Source of the DNA: Pseudomonas sp. Irchel 3E20
Lineage (GTDB): Bacteria > Pseudomonadota > Gammaproteobacteria > Pseudomonadales > Pseudomonadaceae
DNA: 64,000 nucleotides
Reading direction: 5' to 3'
Assembly: GCF_900187645.1 (NCBI RefSeq)
Contig: NZ_FYEE01000009.1
Coordinates: 124,001-188,000 of the forward strand
This document shows, piece after piece, positions 16,892 to 27,200 of this stretch. Numbering within the stretch: position 1 is the first letter of the stretch; every line of letters begins with the position of its first letter. The position numbers and the translations under genes are program-made. Under the pieces are notes generated by a model that was not told where the DNA came from, did no database searches, and worked only from the letters and a program-made list of their open reading frames with translations.

Positions 16892-17233
16892 AGACGCTGC
16901 GATAGCCGAATCGTCATTCACAATGGAGTTGCATGGATCAGCGGCATCGTCGCCGCTGATTGCAGTGAACACATTAGGGGCCAGACGAAACAAGTGCTGG
17001 AGCGACTCGTGTAACTTCTGAAGCAGGCAGGAAGCAACCGTTCACGGATATTGAGCGCTCAAGTCTGGATGAAAGACATGGCAGCTAACTTCGACATAAT
17101 GAATGAGGCTTGGAGTCAGTGGTTTTCACCCAACGAAACGCCTGCGCGAGCAGCAGAGCAAATTGGTTTTGACGCCGAACAGATTCGACTTGAACTGATT
17201 GTGTTCGCTGCACAGTCGTTAACGGTGGGCTGA
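16892..17233 (+). pseudogene. Second ridA copy disabled by an in-frame TAA
   Basis: The frame reads SRIVIHNGVAWISGIVAADC and IRGQTKQVLERLV, then TAA at 17012-17014, then continues LLKQAGSNRSRILSAQVWM and ARAAEQIGF to a normal stop at 17233. It aligns from end to end with the intact RidA at 15493. A single nonsense change separates the two halves. No convincing start codon or ribosome site is visible upstream, so the 5' end may also be damaged. The second half (from ATG 17051) could still be translated but would lack the first strands of the fold. Confidence 0.82.
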
Positions 17234-17349
17234 TGGACGACTAGTTTTCGTCATTGCCCCACTTACGTAAATGGACATCAATATCGTCGTACCGCATCGG
17301 TGGTACTTGCATAGCATCATCCAACAAAACAAGAAAGAGAGAGAATGTC

Positions 17350-18135
17350 ATGCGCTTTAAAAATAGCATTAAAACAATCGGGCTTGCTGCGTTGATTGCT
17401 ATGACTGGTCTAGCTCAAGCTAGTGAGAGGACATTGCGCATTGGCATTGAAGCAGCCTATCCGCCATTTGCTTACAAAACCCCCGACAATAAATTGGTCG
17501 GTTTTGACTATGACATTGGTCAAGCATTGTGCGCAAAAATTAACGCAACATGCCAATGGATAGAAATCGAATTTGACGGCCTGATTCCATCACTTAAGGT
17601 CCGTAAAATTGATGCAGCTATTTCCTCAGTGTCAATCACTGAAGAACGTTTGAAGTCCGTTGACTTCACGACAAGCTATTATCGCTTACCCGCCAAGCTT
17701 GTCACACGCAAGGACAGCGGCATAAATACTGTACCTGGAGATCTGGCCGGCAAGCGGATTGGTGTGCAACGGGCCTCGAACTTTGAACGCTACGCGATGG
17801 AAAAATTTGAACCGGCTGGTGCACAGATCATCAAATATGGCAGCCAGAACGAAGTGTTTCTCGATTTGGTGGCCGGTCGACTTGATGCGTCCCTCGCTGG
17901 TTCTATTGTTATCGACGAAGGTTTGTTGAAATCACCAAACGGTGAGGTTTATCACATGCTGGATCAGAACTTTACCGATGAGCATTACTTCGGTACTGGA
18001 GCAGGGATTGCAGTACGTAAAAATGATCCTTTGGCGGGTGAGCTGAACAAAGCCTTAGCAGAGATGAAATCTGATGGGACGTATGACCAAATTCGTAAAA
18101 AATATTTTGCATACGATATTTCAGAAAGCAACTGA
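17350..18135 (+). CDS. Periplasmic amino-acid/opine-binding protein (SBP family 3), second copy
   Basis: The 261-residue lysine/arginine/ornithine or opine-binding-like protein has signal peptide MRFKNSIKTIGLAALIAMTG, cleaving after LAQAS. The mature region shows RIGIEAAYPPFAYKTPDNKLVGFDYDIG and FDGLIPSLKVRKIDAAISSVSIT, then LAGKRIGVQR, as in ArgT/HisJ/NocT. The ATG at 17350 has a GAGAGAGA ribosome site. An upstream in-frame ATG at 17254 would hide the signal peptide. The DNA is noticeably more AT-rich than the first binding-protein gene, so the two may have different origins. It could serve the same permeases with a different ligand. Confidence 0.88.
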   Translation: MRFKNSIKTIGLAALIAMTGLAQASERTLRIGIEAAYPPFAYKTPDNKLVGFDYDIGQALCAKINATCQWIEIEFDGLIPSLKVRKIDAAISSVSITEERLKSVDFTTSYYRLPAKLVTRKDSGINTVPGDLAGKRIGVQRASNFERYAMEKFEPAGAQIIKYGSQNEVFLDLVAGRLDASLAGSIVIDEGLLKSPNGEVYHMLDQNFTDEHYFGTGAGIAVRKNDPLAGELNKALAEMKSDGTYDQIRKKYFAYDISESN

Positions 18136-18555
18136 TCCAGCTGGAGAAAAGAATGAAACTTGACAAAATCGAGTAGTTTGCATTGAGGCAACTCTTCAGT
18201 GCAGATGACACGTCAGGTCAGGTGACGCCAGCATTTCGTTACCAAGTAAAAGAGCGAAGGATTACCGAGGCGGGGTTCTTCTCCATATTGAAATGCCTTC
18301 AACCGTCAGTGCATATTCAGCCATTGCAAGAGGTAAGCAAGTCTTTTAGTCACCCTCGATTGAAAAGAGGGGGGATGTTTGTTTGCTGGGTTGAGCATGA
18401 TTTGACACTTTGTCTGGAAGGCGTCGCAAAGAACAGAAACTGGCCTCCTGAACTTATACCCAAAGCATTGCAGGTACCTAATAGAAATTGAGTTTTCTAC
18501 ATAGCACTTGTGTGAACTTTCGATGCACGCAAGGGCTTCTCTATGTCTGTTTTAG

Positions 18556-18603
18556 GCGCACATTCGTCTGGAGCTTATCGTCGTCGCAGCCGTGAAGACC
18601 TGA
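18556..18603 (+). pseudogene. C-terminal scrap of a third ridA gene
   Basis: Sixteen codons read AHIRLELIVVAAVKT plus stop, matching the final strand of the RidA fold (compare IRLELIVFAAQS in the copy ending at 17233). An in-frame TAG stands immediately before it. The remaining 520-bp stretch 18136-18654 holds no gene I can support. Confidence 0.55.
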
Positions 18604-18654
18604 GTTAGACACGTATGTGTTCTGTTCTCGAGCGTTCTCTATCAGAGTCAACTC

Positions 18655-18951
18655 ATGTATGACAGCCAGGAGCTCCAGTTCATCAACGGTACGCCGTCCC
18701 GCATTCTGCTGGTTATCGAGCCGCGATCCAGCGAGTTTTGGATCGAGAGCGGCGCCACCGTGCGCGTGTTGGTAAGGGGTACGTCAACAACACCGAGGCT
18801 AGATGTCGAATACCTGAGTGGTGGACTGGTCATGTATGCCAGCGGCAGCAGTCAGGTAGAGGTTTACCAAAATGGCCGTCGCTTGGCCCAATACAAGCGT
18901 ACCCGGAATATGGCGAAGAAATTGGTTTGTAAGGTTGTGGCATCAAATTGA
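18655..18951 (+). CDS. Hypothetical small protein, 98 residues
   Basis: I do not recognise the product MYDSQELQFINGTPSRILL onward. It has no signal peptide or membrane segment, alternates hydrophobic and polar residues suggesting a beta-rich fold (ILLVIEPRSSEFWI, VRVLVRG), and ends basic (YKRTRNMAKKLVCKVVAS). The frame is open with balanced composition, but the ribosome site is weak (GAGTC). It lies between the ridA scrap and the chemoreceptor fragment. It could be a real gene of the accessory block or a fragment. Confidence 0.45.
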   Translation: MYDSQELQFINGTPSRILLVIEPRSSEFWIESGATVRVLVRGTSTTPRLDVEYLSGGLVMYASGSSQVEVYQNGRRLAQYKRTRNMAKKLVCKVVASN

Positions 18952-19110
18952 AGGCCGGGCATTCATAACACGATGCATCTTCAGGTTGTCCGTTTTTGAA
19001 GACCCGGCGATGGTCATCAATGTTGAGTGGGCGACCATCGGATGCCCATGATTAAAAAAGGCTTTGGCACCTCACCGTCTTGCCCCAGCATCCTGTCTTG
19101 GAGAGTCAAC

Positions 19111-19758
19111 GTGGTCAGCTTGGCATTTGGTCTGATGAATCGCTTCAATTACGCCAGAAAGTTCACACTGATTCTGGCGATCTTCATGTTGCCACTCCTA
19201 ACATTAGCCGTGGGCAAATTAGACTCGCTATATGAGCGATATGCTGATGCGCGCCGGGAGCTCAACGGTTTGAATGGATTGCGCCAATACTTAACCGTCT
19301 ACTTCAAGGCTGCGCAACTAGCGAGCATGTATCCGGCAGCTATGGTCAAGGGTGATGTTGGAGCCCGTGAGCAGTGGCAAAGCACCAACCAGGCGTTCTC
19401 ACAGATCAGGGATACCTTTCTGGGCGAGCTCAAAGCTAGCGGGCACTCGCAACCACAGCCGGACAGCCTGACATTCAAACCCGAGTTGGAGAGATTCACC
19501 GGTCAAGGCATAGAACAGCTTTACAGCATCGAGATGGGGCCGGTGCTGGCCTTGGGCGGGGCGATGAAGGAGGTCGCAGTAGACTCTGGGCTCATGCAGG
19601 ATTACGACCCGCAGGTCTATCGCCATATGGAGACAGTTTTCACCCGTCTATTACCACTCCATGCAACCCTCAGCCAGAGCTCGAGCTATTCTGGTTATGT
19701 CACGGCCTTCGGCTATTTAAATTCAGACTCCAAGAATGCCTTCCTCAGCCAGGTCGAC
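19111..19758 (+). pseudogene. Membrane sensor, probably chemoreceptor, truncated by the IS element
   Basis: A GTG at 19111 with GGAG seven bases upstream opens a frame reading VSLAFGLMNRFNYARKFTLIL, then a transmembrane helix FTLILAIFMLPLLTLAVG and about 170 helical periplasmic residues with R-x-E-L-N-G-L-N-G-L-R-Q-Y-L. The L-M-N-R-x-x-Y-x-x-K-F lead and the helical sensor region resemble methyl-accepting chemotaxis proteins of Pseudomonas. The second membrane helix, HAMP and signalling domains are absent: the frame meets the IS end at 19759. The chemoreceptor identity is a moderate-confidence inference because the diagnostic domain is missing. Confidence 0.55.
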
Positions 19759-19797
19759 GGTAATACCCCCATTTTTAGTACTCGCTAGAAGTAGACG

Positions 19798-20598
19798 TCA
19801 GGCCACGAGGGCCAACTTCTGTTTGGGGGTGATTCCTCCAAGGGCCATATTTGGCCGTTCGTGATTGTATGTCCAGATCCATCGCGTGGCGTGCTCTTGC
19901 ACCTCGGCGATGGACTCGAACAGGTAATGCCCCAGCCAGTCGTAACGTACTGTACGGTTGTAGCGTTCGACATAGGCGTTCTGTTGCGGATTACCGGGCT
20001 GGATATGTTCTAGCCGGATGCCATGCTTCTCTGCCCACAGCATAAGCTTGCTGCTGATGTATTCCGGGCCGTTGTCACTGCGAATCGACTGGGGCTTGCC
20101 ACGCCATTCGATCACTTGATCCAGCGCACGCACAACCCGCTCTGCTGGCGGTGACAGGTCGATATCCATGGCCAAGGCTTCGCGATTGAAGTCGTCGATC
20201 AGGTTGAACAGGCGCAAGCTGCGACCGTCGGCCAGTTGGTCGTGCATGAAGTCCATCGACCAGCAGTGGTTGATCGCCTCCGGTACCGCCAGAGGCTCAG
20301 GCTTCTTCCGAACGATGCGTTTACGCGGCTTGATCCGCAGGTTCAGCTCCAGTTCCCGATAGATCCGGTACACCCGCTTGTGATTCCAGCGGTGACCTTT
20401 CACGTTGCGCAGCTACAGGAAGCACAGACCGAACCCCCAGTTGCGCTGATTGTGCGTAAGCCGGATCAGGTGATCGGCTATTTCAGCATTTTCCGAAGAC
20501 AGCCCAGGTTGGTAGCGATAGCAGGTAATGCTGATGCCAAAAACCAAGCACGCCCGTTTAATGCTGACCCGGCCTGAACGAACCGCGTGCTGGGCCAT
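19798..20598 (-). pseudogene. Transposase OrfB (DDE integrase domain) with premature TAG
   Basis: The rve-type catalytic core is clear: WSMDFMHDQL, LFNLIDDFNREALAMDID, SIRSDNGPEYISS and the downstream QQNAYVERYNRTVR supply the D-D-E residues. Starting from the ATG at 20598 the frame runs 61 codons and is cut by TAG at 20413-20415, where relatives have a tyrosine (FLYLRN). It then stays open to the stop at 19798. In living relatives OrfB is made by minus-one frameshifting; an A6G slippery run is present near the orfA end. Confidence 0.85.
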
Positions 20599-20618
20599 CT
20601 CTCGCTGCCGAGATGGCT

Positions 20619-20885
20619 TCACCACTTTTTTGCCATGGCCTCCTGAATGATTTCGGCCTTCAGGCGCTCCTCGGCATACATCTTCTTGAGACGACGGTTT
20701 TCGTCTTCCAACTCGCGCAGCCGAGTCATCAACGAGGCGTCCATGCCGCCGAACTTGGCGCGTCACTTGTAGAAGGTCGCCGAGCTGATGCCATGCTCAC
20801 GGCACAGCTCAGGGACTGGGCTGCCGGCTTCGGCCTGCTTGAGGATGGCGATGATCTGGCTATCTGAAAAACGCGATGTCCTCAC
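20619..20885 (-). pseudogene. Transposase OrfA (HTH) with premature TGA
   Basis: Reading from GTG 20885: SRFSDSQIIAILKQAEAG, PELCREHGISSATFYK, then TGA at 20763-20765 where relatives have tryptophan, then RAKFGGMDASLM and the leucine-zipper-like LRELEDENRRLKKMYAEERL. The HTH_21/IS407-type OrfA family is evident. The change TGG to TGA and the orfB TAG mean both frames are dead. Confidence 0.85.
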
Positions 20886-20955
20886 GCAAAATTTCCTTGA
20901 TCCGATTAGGGGAAAATTCTACTTCTGACGAGCACTGATTTCAGGGGGGATTACC

Positions 20956-21093
20956 CGACAGGCTCGCGTTACGAACCTGTGTCGTAAGAAATAGATTCGG
21001 CGCATACAAGGGAACGCCGGACTTTCGATCAATCACCAAGCAGTGACGCTCACCTGACTGCATGACGAAAGACCGTACGCGAAGATCAAACAT
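20956..21093 (-). pseudogene. 5' stub of a tyrosine-recombinase integrase gene
   Basis: Forty-six codons from an ATG with GAGGCG upstream read MFDLRVRSFVMQSGERHCLV, then LYAPNLFLTTQVRNASLS. This matches the N-terminal arm common to island and ICE-type tyrosine recombinases (a short beta start, then L-Y-x-P-N-L-F-x-T-T-Q-V-R-N). The frame is cut by the IS at 20955. Past the IS the flanking DNA belongs to the chemoreceptor fragment, so the catalytic part has been lost. It supports a mobile origin for the block that begins after tRNA-Ser. Confidence 0.6.
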
Positions 21094-21170
21094 TGGCGCC
21101 TCTTTTTTACAAGCCCTCTAGGTGACAAATAAAAAAGTAGACACGAAATAACTAGACGTCAAAGAAAAAC

Positions 21171-21197
21171 AAAAAGGCCCTGAAGAAACAGGGCCTT
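21171..21197 (-). terminator. Rho-independent terminator of the giant autotransporter gene
   Basis: On the minus strand AAGGCCCTG-TTTCTT-CAGGGCCTT is followed by TTTGTTT, 37 bp after the autotransporter stop. Confidence 0.88.
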
Positions 21198-21233
21198 AGC
21201 TCGCAAAATTGACAGATATGTCTGTGGTAGATT

Positions 21234-24200
21234 CTAGAAGCCCATACTGAAGCTCACGGTCACCGCATGATCCCGGTTATCACTGGACAACTGCCCCGAG
21301 TAACCCAGACCCACCTTGCCCGCTGCTCCGACACTCACATCCAGACCCGCTTCGACCACCGCGGCATCCTTGGCGATGGGTACGCCCTGGGTGCTGAACG
21401 CAGCGCCGCCGTCGACGAAGCGCAGGTCCGCATCCGGGTGGGTGTCGCCGAAAGCATGCCGCCAGCCGAGGCTGCCGCGTGGCGTAACTGTGGTGCCATT
21501 ATCCAGGGCGAACTGCTTACCCATGCGCAGGCCAACGGTGGTGAAGGTCGCGTCCTGTTTTGAACTGGCCTGCAGCGCCCCTGCCCCGCCCTTCTCCCGC
21601 GCGGTGTCGCTGTCGTAATTGACGTAGGCGATGCCCGCGAACGGCTCCAACGCCATGCCAGCGGCCTCAACGGCGTACCCCACTTCACCGAACACCTGCG
21701 CGGTGCCGGCCTTGTACTTGGCTTTCAGCTCTTGGCTGTTGCCACCCACGCCAGCATGACGCTTGCTGTCGATGTCGTGCCAGCTGTAGCCGACGCCCAT
21801 GCGTGCGGCGAAGGCATCGAGTTGGTAGTTGAGGTAGCTCGCCAGGTGGTAGCTGTCGATCGACGCGTCGGCGTTGCGCTTGCTCGCATCGAGGCTGGTC
21901 TTGGTGTAACCGGCGGCGATACCCGCACGCCATTCATCGCTCAGGTTGTTGTCAAAACCCAGCATGAAGCCGGACAGATCGCGGTCGACGCTGGCAACCC
22001 CTTGGCCGCCGTCGTTGCTGGCCCAGCCGCCCAGGGCAGTGATCCAGCCCACGCCTTGGCCCTGGCAGCCGCTGCTGCTCTGCTGCCCGCTGGTGGGGGC
22101 CAGCACGCTGCGCGGGTCGCCATTGCCGCAGTCGCCCTGGCGCATGCGGTCGTTGACCGTGTTACGCACATAACGCGAATCCTCCAGCAATACGCTGGTG
22201 GTGCTGGCATGGATCTCACCGGACAGGCTGTCGAACGCAGCCTGCGCCGAGGCGCGGTCCATGGTGGTGATGGCACTGCGCAGGCTGGCCGGTGCGGCAG
22301 CCGAATCCAGGGCGGCGGCGACGCCACGCTGGTTGTCGCTCAGGGCGACGTCGGCGAACGCGGTATTGTTGCGTGCCATCGACAGGGTGACGTCATGGGC
22401 GCCGTAGCGCAGCGAGGTGTCGATGAAGGCCAGTTTCGAGGCAATGCCCAGGCTGGCGATGTTGTCGCTGTCGAACTTGCCGCTGATGCCGCCGTCGGCG
22501 GTCAGCAGGGTGTAGGAGGTATCACCGGTATAGGGCGCCGCCGCGAACACATTCAACGTACCGGCCAGCTTAGCGGTGCCGCCCACGGTCAGGTGGCTCG
22601 TCGGCAGCGGGGTCAGGTTGATGTTCAGGGCACCGTCGCTGGCGTTAGTGAAATCGCCGCTGACCGTCAGGTTACCGTTCGCGCCAGGCTGCACGATGCC
22701 GTGGTTGATAACGCTGTTGACCGTACCGGTACCGGTGAGGCCAGCACCGCCAGCGACAACGACGTTGGCAGCCAGCGTATTGCCGACCGGCGCGGCGAAC
22801 AGGGCAAAGCGGGCAAACGAGGTGGCTGGGGCGCTGGCGGCGGTTTCACCCACCTGCAGCACGCCTTCCTGGATCACGAAGTCGCCACTGAAGCTGTGGT
22901 CGCCGTTGAACAACAGCGTGCCGGCGCCGCGCTTGAAGGCCGAACCGGTGCCGCTCAGGTTGCCGCCGAACGTGCCGTTGACGTCCTGCTGGAAGACCAG
23001 GCTGGCGTTGTCGACGATGTCGCCTTGCAGGCTGACGGTGTTGCCCATCAGCACACCGCCACTGACGGTGGTGCCACCGCTGTAGGTGTTGGCGCCCGAC
23101 AGCACCAAGGTACCGCCGTCGAGTTTATTGATACCGCCGCTACCGACCAGTCGCGCAGCAATCAGGGCGGAGGTGTCACCAGCTACACGCACGCTGGCCA
23201 GGCTGCCGTCGGCGGCATTGACCGCCTCCAGAGCGCTGCCCGCATTACCGACCAACTGGTAGCCGCCGCTAAGGAACTGGATACCCGAGAAGGAGCGCTG
23301 GCCCTCGAGGGTGACGGTACCGCTCTGGCCGCCGAAGACCGCGAACTGGCCACCGCTCCAACCGTTGGCGTTCTTGCCGGTGGAGTTGGTCCAGTTGGTG
23401 TTCGCCCCCCACACACCGTCGCCACCGGAGATAGTGCCGTCGGCATGGGTCTTGGAACCGTTCCAGAACAGCAGGTCGCCGTCGCCTTCGTCGACCACCA
23501 GGTTGACCTGGTTGGCCAACGCGGTTTGCAAGGTCATCTGCGAGGCCAGGAAGTTGGCCGGCAGATTGCCCAGGGTCAGGCCGTTGTCGCTCAGGCTGCC
23601 GCCGTAGCGGAACAGTTGGTACACACCGATGCCGAAGCCTGAGGCATTGCTGATGTTGAGGATGCCGTCCAGGGTCAGGTTGCCGTTGACTTTCACCAGT
23701 GTGGTCGGCGTGTCCGGCGCACCGAGAGCGAAGTTCAGGTTGCTCGCCGAGGCCAGCGACAGGCCGCCGACGGTCAGCGGTGCAGTGGCACTGGCGACGT
23801 TCAGGGTGGCGCCATCGGCCAGGCTGACCTGGCCGGTGAGCGTGCCGCTGCCCGCGAGGCTGGCGCCGCTGGCGACCTGGACGTTGGCGCTGGCGAAGGT
23901 GCCGTTGACGGTCAGGCCGCCGGCATTGACTGCGGTGTTGCCGGTGTAGGTGCTGTTGCCGGTGAGCAGCAACTGGCCGCTGCCGTTCTTGATGAGCGCG
24001 CCGTTGCCGCTGAGCACGCCGCTCAGGCTCAGGTCGTGGCTACCGGTGAGGGTCAGTTGTTGCGAGATGGCGATGGCGTTGCCTACTTGCAACGCGGCAC
24101 TGGTGTCCAGATGGGTGTTGCCGAGGACGGCCAGCGCGCCAGTGCCCAGTGCGGCGTTGTGGCCGAGGGTCAGGCTGCCGGCGTTGAGCAACGTACCGCC

Positions 24201-27200
24201 CTGGTAGCTGTTGCTACCGCTCAGGGTCAGGTGGGTGTTGCCGTTCTTCGCCAGGGCGCCCGCGCCACTGATGTTGCCGGCCAGGCTCAGGTCGTTGCTG
24301 CCCGCGAGGATCAGGCCGCCGTTCAGCACCATGGCATTGCCGAGGCTGACCGCGCGGTTGCTGTCCAGGGTAGTCAGATCCGCCGTGGTCAGGGTGCCGC
24401 TGCCCAGGGCCGTGTTGCTGCCCAGGACCAGGGTGCCGCCACTGAGCTGGGTGCCGCCGCTGTAGCTGTTGTTGCCATTGAGCACCAGGGTGCCGGCTTC
24501 AAGTTTGTTCAGGGTGGCGCTGCCGCTCAGGTTCACATCCACCGTGGCGGTTTGGCCGCTGCCCACGCGCACCCCGGCAAACCCGGTGGAGGCGTTTATC
24601 AGGTTCAACTGGCCCGCGTTGCCCGCGACCAGGCTGTAGCCATCGCTGGCGAACTGTAGGCCAGTGGCGGTCTGGGTGCCCTCGACCGTGACGGTGCCCG
24701 CCGCGCCCTGGAACACCGCGAAGCCGTTGTTCCAGTTCTGGTTGAAGTTGCCGCTGGCGTTGGTCCAGTTGTTGGTCGCCCCGCCCCAGGTACCGCTACC
24801 GCCCGCCACGTTGCCGGGGCCTGTTCCGGTGCCGTCCCAGAACAGCACGCTGCCCGCCGCGCCGCCGACCAACAGGTTGACCTGATTAGTGACGCTGGTT
24901 TGCACCTCCAGGTCGCCTGCCACCAGACCGCCCGGGATCGTGCCGATTGCCAGGCCGTTGTCAGTCAGGCTGCCGGTGTAGTCGATCAGGCGGTACACGC
25001 CCAGGCCGAAGCCGCCCACGTCAGTGACGTTGAGCTTGCCGTCCAGCACCAGGTTACCGTTGACCTTGAGCAGCCCTGCATCGCCCGCGACGGCGGCGCC
25101 GAGGAAAGCATCGAGGTTGGAGCCGTTGTTGAGGGCCAAGGCGCCGGTGGTCAGGGTGTTGCTGTGCAAAAGCTGCACGTGGCCACCATCGGCGATGGTC
25201 ACGGCGCCGTTGACGCTGCCGTTGCCACCGAGGGTGGCGCCATTGGCGACGGCCAGCGAAGACGTGGTCAGCGCACCGTGAGCGTACAGGCTGCCCGAGG
25301 AGACGGTGGTAGCGCCATTGATGTTGCTGACGCCGGCCAGCGCCACGAGGCCGGAGGCGATGTTCAGGCTGCCAGTCCCGGTGAGGCTGCCGTAATAGGT
25401 GCCGTTGCGCAGGGTCAGGACGCTGTTGTTGTAGAGCTGGACGGTGCCCTGCCCGCTGAGTACGTGCAAGGTGCTGTCGGCACCGACGCCCAGCATGGCG
25501 CCCGCGCCTACGCTGACCTGCGGGGCATTGGTGCCATTGCTGCCCAACAGGTTGAGGCGGCCACCGTCGATCTGGTACGCGCCAAAGAAGTTGCTGTTGC
25601 CGGTCAGGTCGAGGGTGCTGGTGCCTTGCTTGACCAGGGTGCCGTTACCGATCAGCGCGCCACTGAGGGTCAAGTCATGGTTGCCGGCCAGGGTCAAGCG
25701 GGAGCCGGCGTTGACGCCGAGATTGATGGCGTTGCCCAACGTCATTGCAGCGCTGGTATCGAGGCTGGTCACGCCAGCGACCGTCAACTGGCCAGCGCCC
25801 AGGGCGGCGCTGTTACCCAGCACCAGCGTGCCGGCGTTGAGCGTGGTGCCCATGTAGTTGTTGGCCTGGTTCAGGGTCAGCGTGCCGCTGCCGTTCTTCA
25901 CCAGCGCGCCATTGCCCAGGACCAGACCGTTCAGTACGAGGTCATGGCTGCCGCCCAGCGTCAACGCGCCATCGAGGTGCAGATCATTAATCAGGCTGAG
26001 CGCCGTGAGGGTGTCCAGGGTAGTGCCGGCGGCCGTCGTCAGGCTGCCGGAACCCAGCGCATCATTGTTGCCCACCACCAGGGTGCCCGCGCTCAGGCGG
26101 GTTCCGCCGCTGTAGGTATTGGCGCTGTTGAGCACCAGGGTGCCGCTGTCCAGCTTGTTCAGGAGGCCGTTGCCGGTGAGGTTGACGTCGAGGGTGGCGG
26201 TCTTGCCGCTGTCGACGCGAACCGCGGTGTAGCCACTGATCCCGTTGGTCAGTTGCAACTGGCCCGCACTGCCGCCGGCCAGGGTGTAGTCATTGATGAA
26301 TTGCAACCCGCTGACGCTTTGGGTGCCGTCAACGGTGACAGTGCCCGCCGCGCCTTGGAACACCGCGAAGGTGCTGTTCCAGGCTTGGTTGAGCCCGGCG
26401 TGGGTGGTGGTCCAGTTGCTGTTGGTGCTGTTCCAGGTGCCGTTGCCGCCTTCGACGATGCTGTTGCCAGCCAACTGGCTGCCGTCCCAGAAGCGGATAT
26501 CGGCGGCGCCGCCGACTACCAGGTTGATCTGGTTGGCGACGCTGGTCTGCAGCTCCAGCTCGTTGCGCGGAACGCCAGCCGGCAACGCGCCGAAGCCCAG
26601 ACCGTTGTCAGTCAACAGGCCGCCGTAATCGAACAGGCGGTACACGCCAATGCCGAAACCGCCGGCGTCGGTGATGTTGAGCGTGCCGTCCAGGGTCAGG
26701 TCTGTGGTGACGTTAGCCAGCCCTGCCGCGCCCGGCGTAGCCGAGCCAAGGGCGACGTCGAGGTTAGAGCTGTCGTTGAGTACCAGCGAACCGAGCGTCA
26801 GCACTGAACCGCCGGCCAGGTTGAGGTGGCCACCGTTGGCCACGGTCACTGCCCCCCCCAGCGCGCCGCTGCCGGCCAGGGCTGCACCATTCTCGACCCA
26901 GACACTGCCGTTGCCCAGGTTGCCATCGACCCGCAAAGTGCCACCGGCAACGGTGGTCGCCCCGGCCAGATGGCTGGTGCCGCTGAGCAGCAGCGTGCCG
27001 CTGCCGTTCTTGTAGAGGTCGCCGTTACCGCTCAGGGCGCCACTGAACGTGCCCTCATCAACCCGCAATTGGCCAGCATCGAGCTGAACGCTGCCAGCGC
27101 CGTTGAGCTGGCCGGTGGCAGCCCCCGCGACCAATTGCAAGGTAGCGCCGGAAGCGACATTGATCGCACTCGGCTCGCCCAGCGTGATGGCCGTGCTGCT

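Larger units (their letters stand above)
19759..20955 (-). mobile_element. IS3-family insertion sequence, IS407-like group, inactive (1197 bp)
   Basis: Ends are imperfect inverted repeats of about 37 bp: left GGTAATACCCCC with CTAGAAGTAGA further in, right (reversed) GGTAATCCCCCC with CAGAAGTAGA. Flanks on both sides read CGAC (19755-19758 and 20956-20959), a plausible 4-bp target duplication; IS407-group elements make 4-bp duplications. Two transposase frames, orfA and orfB, lie on the minus strand and each carries a nonsense codon. Confidence 0.85.

Noticed and set aside
18183..18491. A 102-codon frame between the second binding protein and the ridA scrap
   Set aside because: No recognisable motif, no ribosome site, and it sits in visibly degenerate sequence.
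8421..21100. A repeated tRNA-Ser 3' end marking attR of the island
   Set aside because: I looked by eye for a copy of the tRNA 3' sequence (for example CCCATCGCCTCCGCCA) near 18.6-21.2 kb and found none, so an exact integration boundary is not claimed.
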